A DNA stretch of 64,000 nt, taken from the NCBI GenBank assembly GCA_028554795.2, contig JAPYKE020000564.1, positions 292,729 through 356,728 of the forward strand. Direction: 5' to 3'. This document shows, piece by piece, positions 62,728-64,000 of this stretch. The notes under the pieces are model-generated. The model had not been told where the DNA came from, searched no databases, and was given only the letters and a program-made list of their open reading frames with translations. This DNA comes from Sinohyriopsis cumingii (lineage: Eukaryota; Mollusca; Bivalvia; Unionida; Unionidae). How positions within the stretch are numbered: position 1 is the first letter of the stretch; every line of letters begins with the position of its first letter. The position numbers and the translations under genes were made by a program.

Positions 62728-64000
62728 CTCTTCATTTGTGTCTGTCCGTACGCGTAATGCCTTCCTATCAGAACGTTTTCAATATCGGCAAATAAAGTCA
62801 TACCAATCGTAAAGAACCACCGATTTTAACAAATTTGGTATCAATTTATAAGTTTCTAATCGTTCTAACTCGCCTTGTGTCAATAGAAATGTGTACAAAT
62901 GCAAAACAATTTTTTTGTGTGGTATCGCTAGCGACTTTACCAATCTTCATATCCTTGCTACGTGCCTCTACTCTTGCCGTTTTGCGATAGTACCACATAT
63001 TTCGGTGTTAATACTATTAATTTCACGCATATAATTAATCCTATACAACAGTATATAATATGTGTATTTATCTAATTAAGTGCGTCTTCACATATGTCTG
63101 TCCGTGCGTCTAATGCCATCGGTATTCTAGGGGTTACGGACTAACGTACAGTTCGATTTCCATGAGGTTATCACTGCCAGACGTGTCTCTGCAAGGCCGA
63201 TCTAAGGAAATTTGGAGACTCACGAAGGACCAAAGTATTTCGGAGAAAAGTCTATTTAAGCTATTGTCGCGCCCTACAGACTTGGCCTTGAAAATATTCA
63301 TTTTCATGAGCGCACGGACAAACGGACAGGGCAAATGCCATGGAGTTTTCACCGCCAGACACCTCTACCCAAGACCAATTAGCTGCTATGTGGCCTTCCC
63401 AATCCATTGCAAAGTGTCGGAGAAGATGCGATGAAACCAAACTTCACACTTGTATGACTAGATGAGACCGAACATGGTTTTCTGGAGCGCTCAGACGAAT
63501 TGACAGAGCCATTGTAACGGGTTTTCACCGGCAGACACGTCTCGTCAAGCCCGATCGTTCGGTAGGCTACAATGAAAAAAATATGTTCATCCGTTCGAAA
63601 GAAAACTTTTTTAAATCATTTTCATTTTAACATTGGAGTTGTGTCAAAAATACGGTTTTCGTAAGATTACGGACGAACGGAAATGACGAACGTCTTTTGT
63701 TTTCCCCAGACACTTCTCATCAAGCTCGATCTAGTGGTATCTTGGACTTAGTAATAGATCTATCCGTTTGGCTGAGATGGGGGAAAAAATCGCTCATTTT
63801 CGGAGATTCCATGCAATTTCGTTCGAATGTACGGTTTTCCTACGATAACAGGCGAAATGACAGAGTGAAATGACACAGCGAATGAAACCGCGTTTTCACT
63901 CCCAGGTGCGTTTCATCGAGGAGGATGTGCGCGTGTGTGTACATCCAGATCGGTCTCATAGTTTTGGAGAAAATGACACTGAAGCCATTTTTTCCTACAC
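62728..64000. repeat. Degenerate ~180-bp tandem repeat array, extends past the window
   Basis: The core tttcacc.ccagacac.tct....aagncc.at recurs at about 63166, 63344, 63524, 63702 and 63893, spaced 178-191 bp, with gacggac.gac / gacagagc phrases preceding each. An earlier phrase tgtctgtccgt.cg..taatgcc recurs at about 62740 and 63097 (about two units apart). GC-richer than its surroundings. Frames through it are not conserved, so I read it as satellite-like rather than coding. Confidence 0.6.

Noticed and set aside
63134..63434. Overlapping open frames on both strands near the right edge
   Set aside because: They lie in the ~180-bp degenerate tandem array and are not conserved between units.

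Overview
The window looks like an AT-rich intergenic and intronic stretch of an invertebrate genome, most likely a mollusc. The reasons are split genes with GT-AG introns, dense (AT)n, (GATA)n and (AAT)n microsatellites, tRNA-derived SINEs, and non-LTR retrotransposons of the Tx1/L1, RNase-H-bearing I/Jockey and L2/CR1-like groups. There is no bacterial-style gene layout. The species call is inference.

The main host content is a family of paralogous receptor-like genes on the minus strand. Each is built from a short signal-peptide exon, two Ig-fold-like ectodomain exons, a transmembrane exon and tyrosine-containing cytoplasmic-tail exons, joined by phase-1 introns wherever I could check. Copy A runs off the left edge (1-4022). 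Copy B lies at 6580-9795, copy C is one exon relic at 28.2-28.5 kb, and copy D spans 38888-44588. Every copy carries at least one frameshift, deletion or nonsense codon, so the cluster reads as a graveyard of tandem receptor duplicates or as under-polished sequence. Introns of A and D are alignable by eye. A diverged pair of possible tail exons lies on the opposite strand (16.06-16.26 and 18.13-18.33 kb).

Repeats fill the rest. At 22.2-26.1 kb an I/Jockey-type element is split into an inverted 5' piece (minus) and an upright 3' piece (plus), bounded by an 8-bp target duplication, as expected for a twin-primed insertion. At 46.4-50.25 kb a Tx1-like element has ORF1 with a zinc knuckle and ORF2 with endonuclease and reverse transcriptase. 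It is decayed, and its endonuclease region contains an (AT)n array. At 54.27-61.46 kb a DNA-transposon-like unit carries a broken multi-exon gene with a DUF4806-like domain; an L2/CR1-like element (58.4-60.2 kb) is nested in it. A similar sequence without the insert lies just upstream. A second, short copy of the same L2-like family is at 17.15-17.7 kb. SINEs are at 20.24, 34.0, 51.15 and 53.6 kb.

Other local structure includes tandem duplications at 14.3 and 30.6 kb, a three-copy dispersed block (13.3, 26.5 and 33.8 kb), a ~180-bp degenerate tandem array reaching the right edge, and a small ORF at 45868 whose start resembles a histone H2A/H4 N-terminus. Calls rest on reading the sequence and remembered family motifs; no searches were run.
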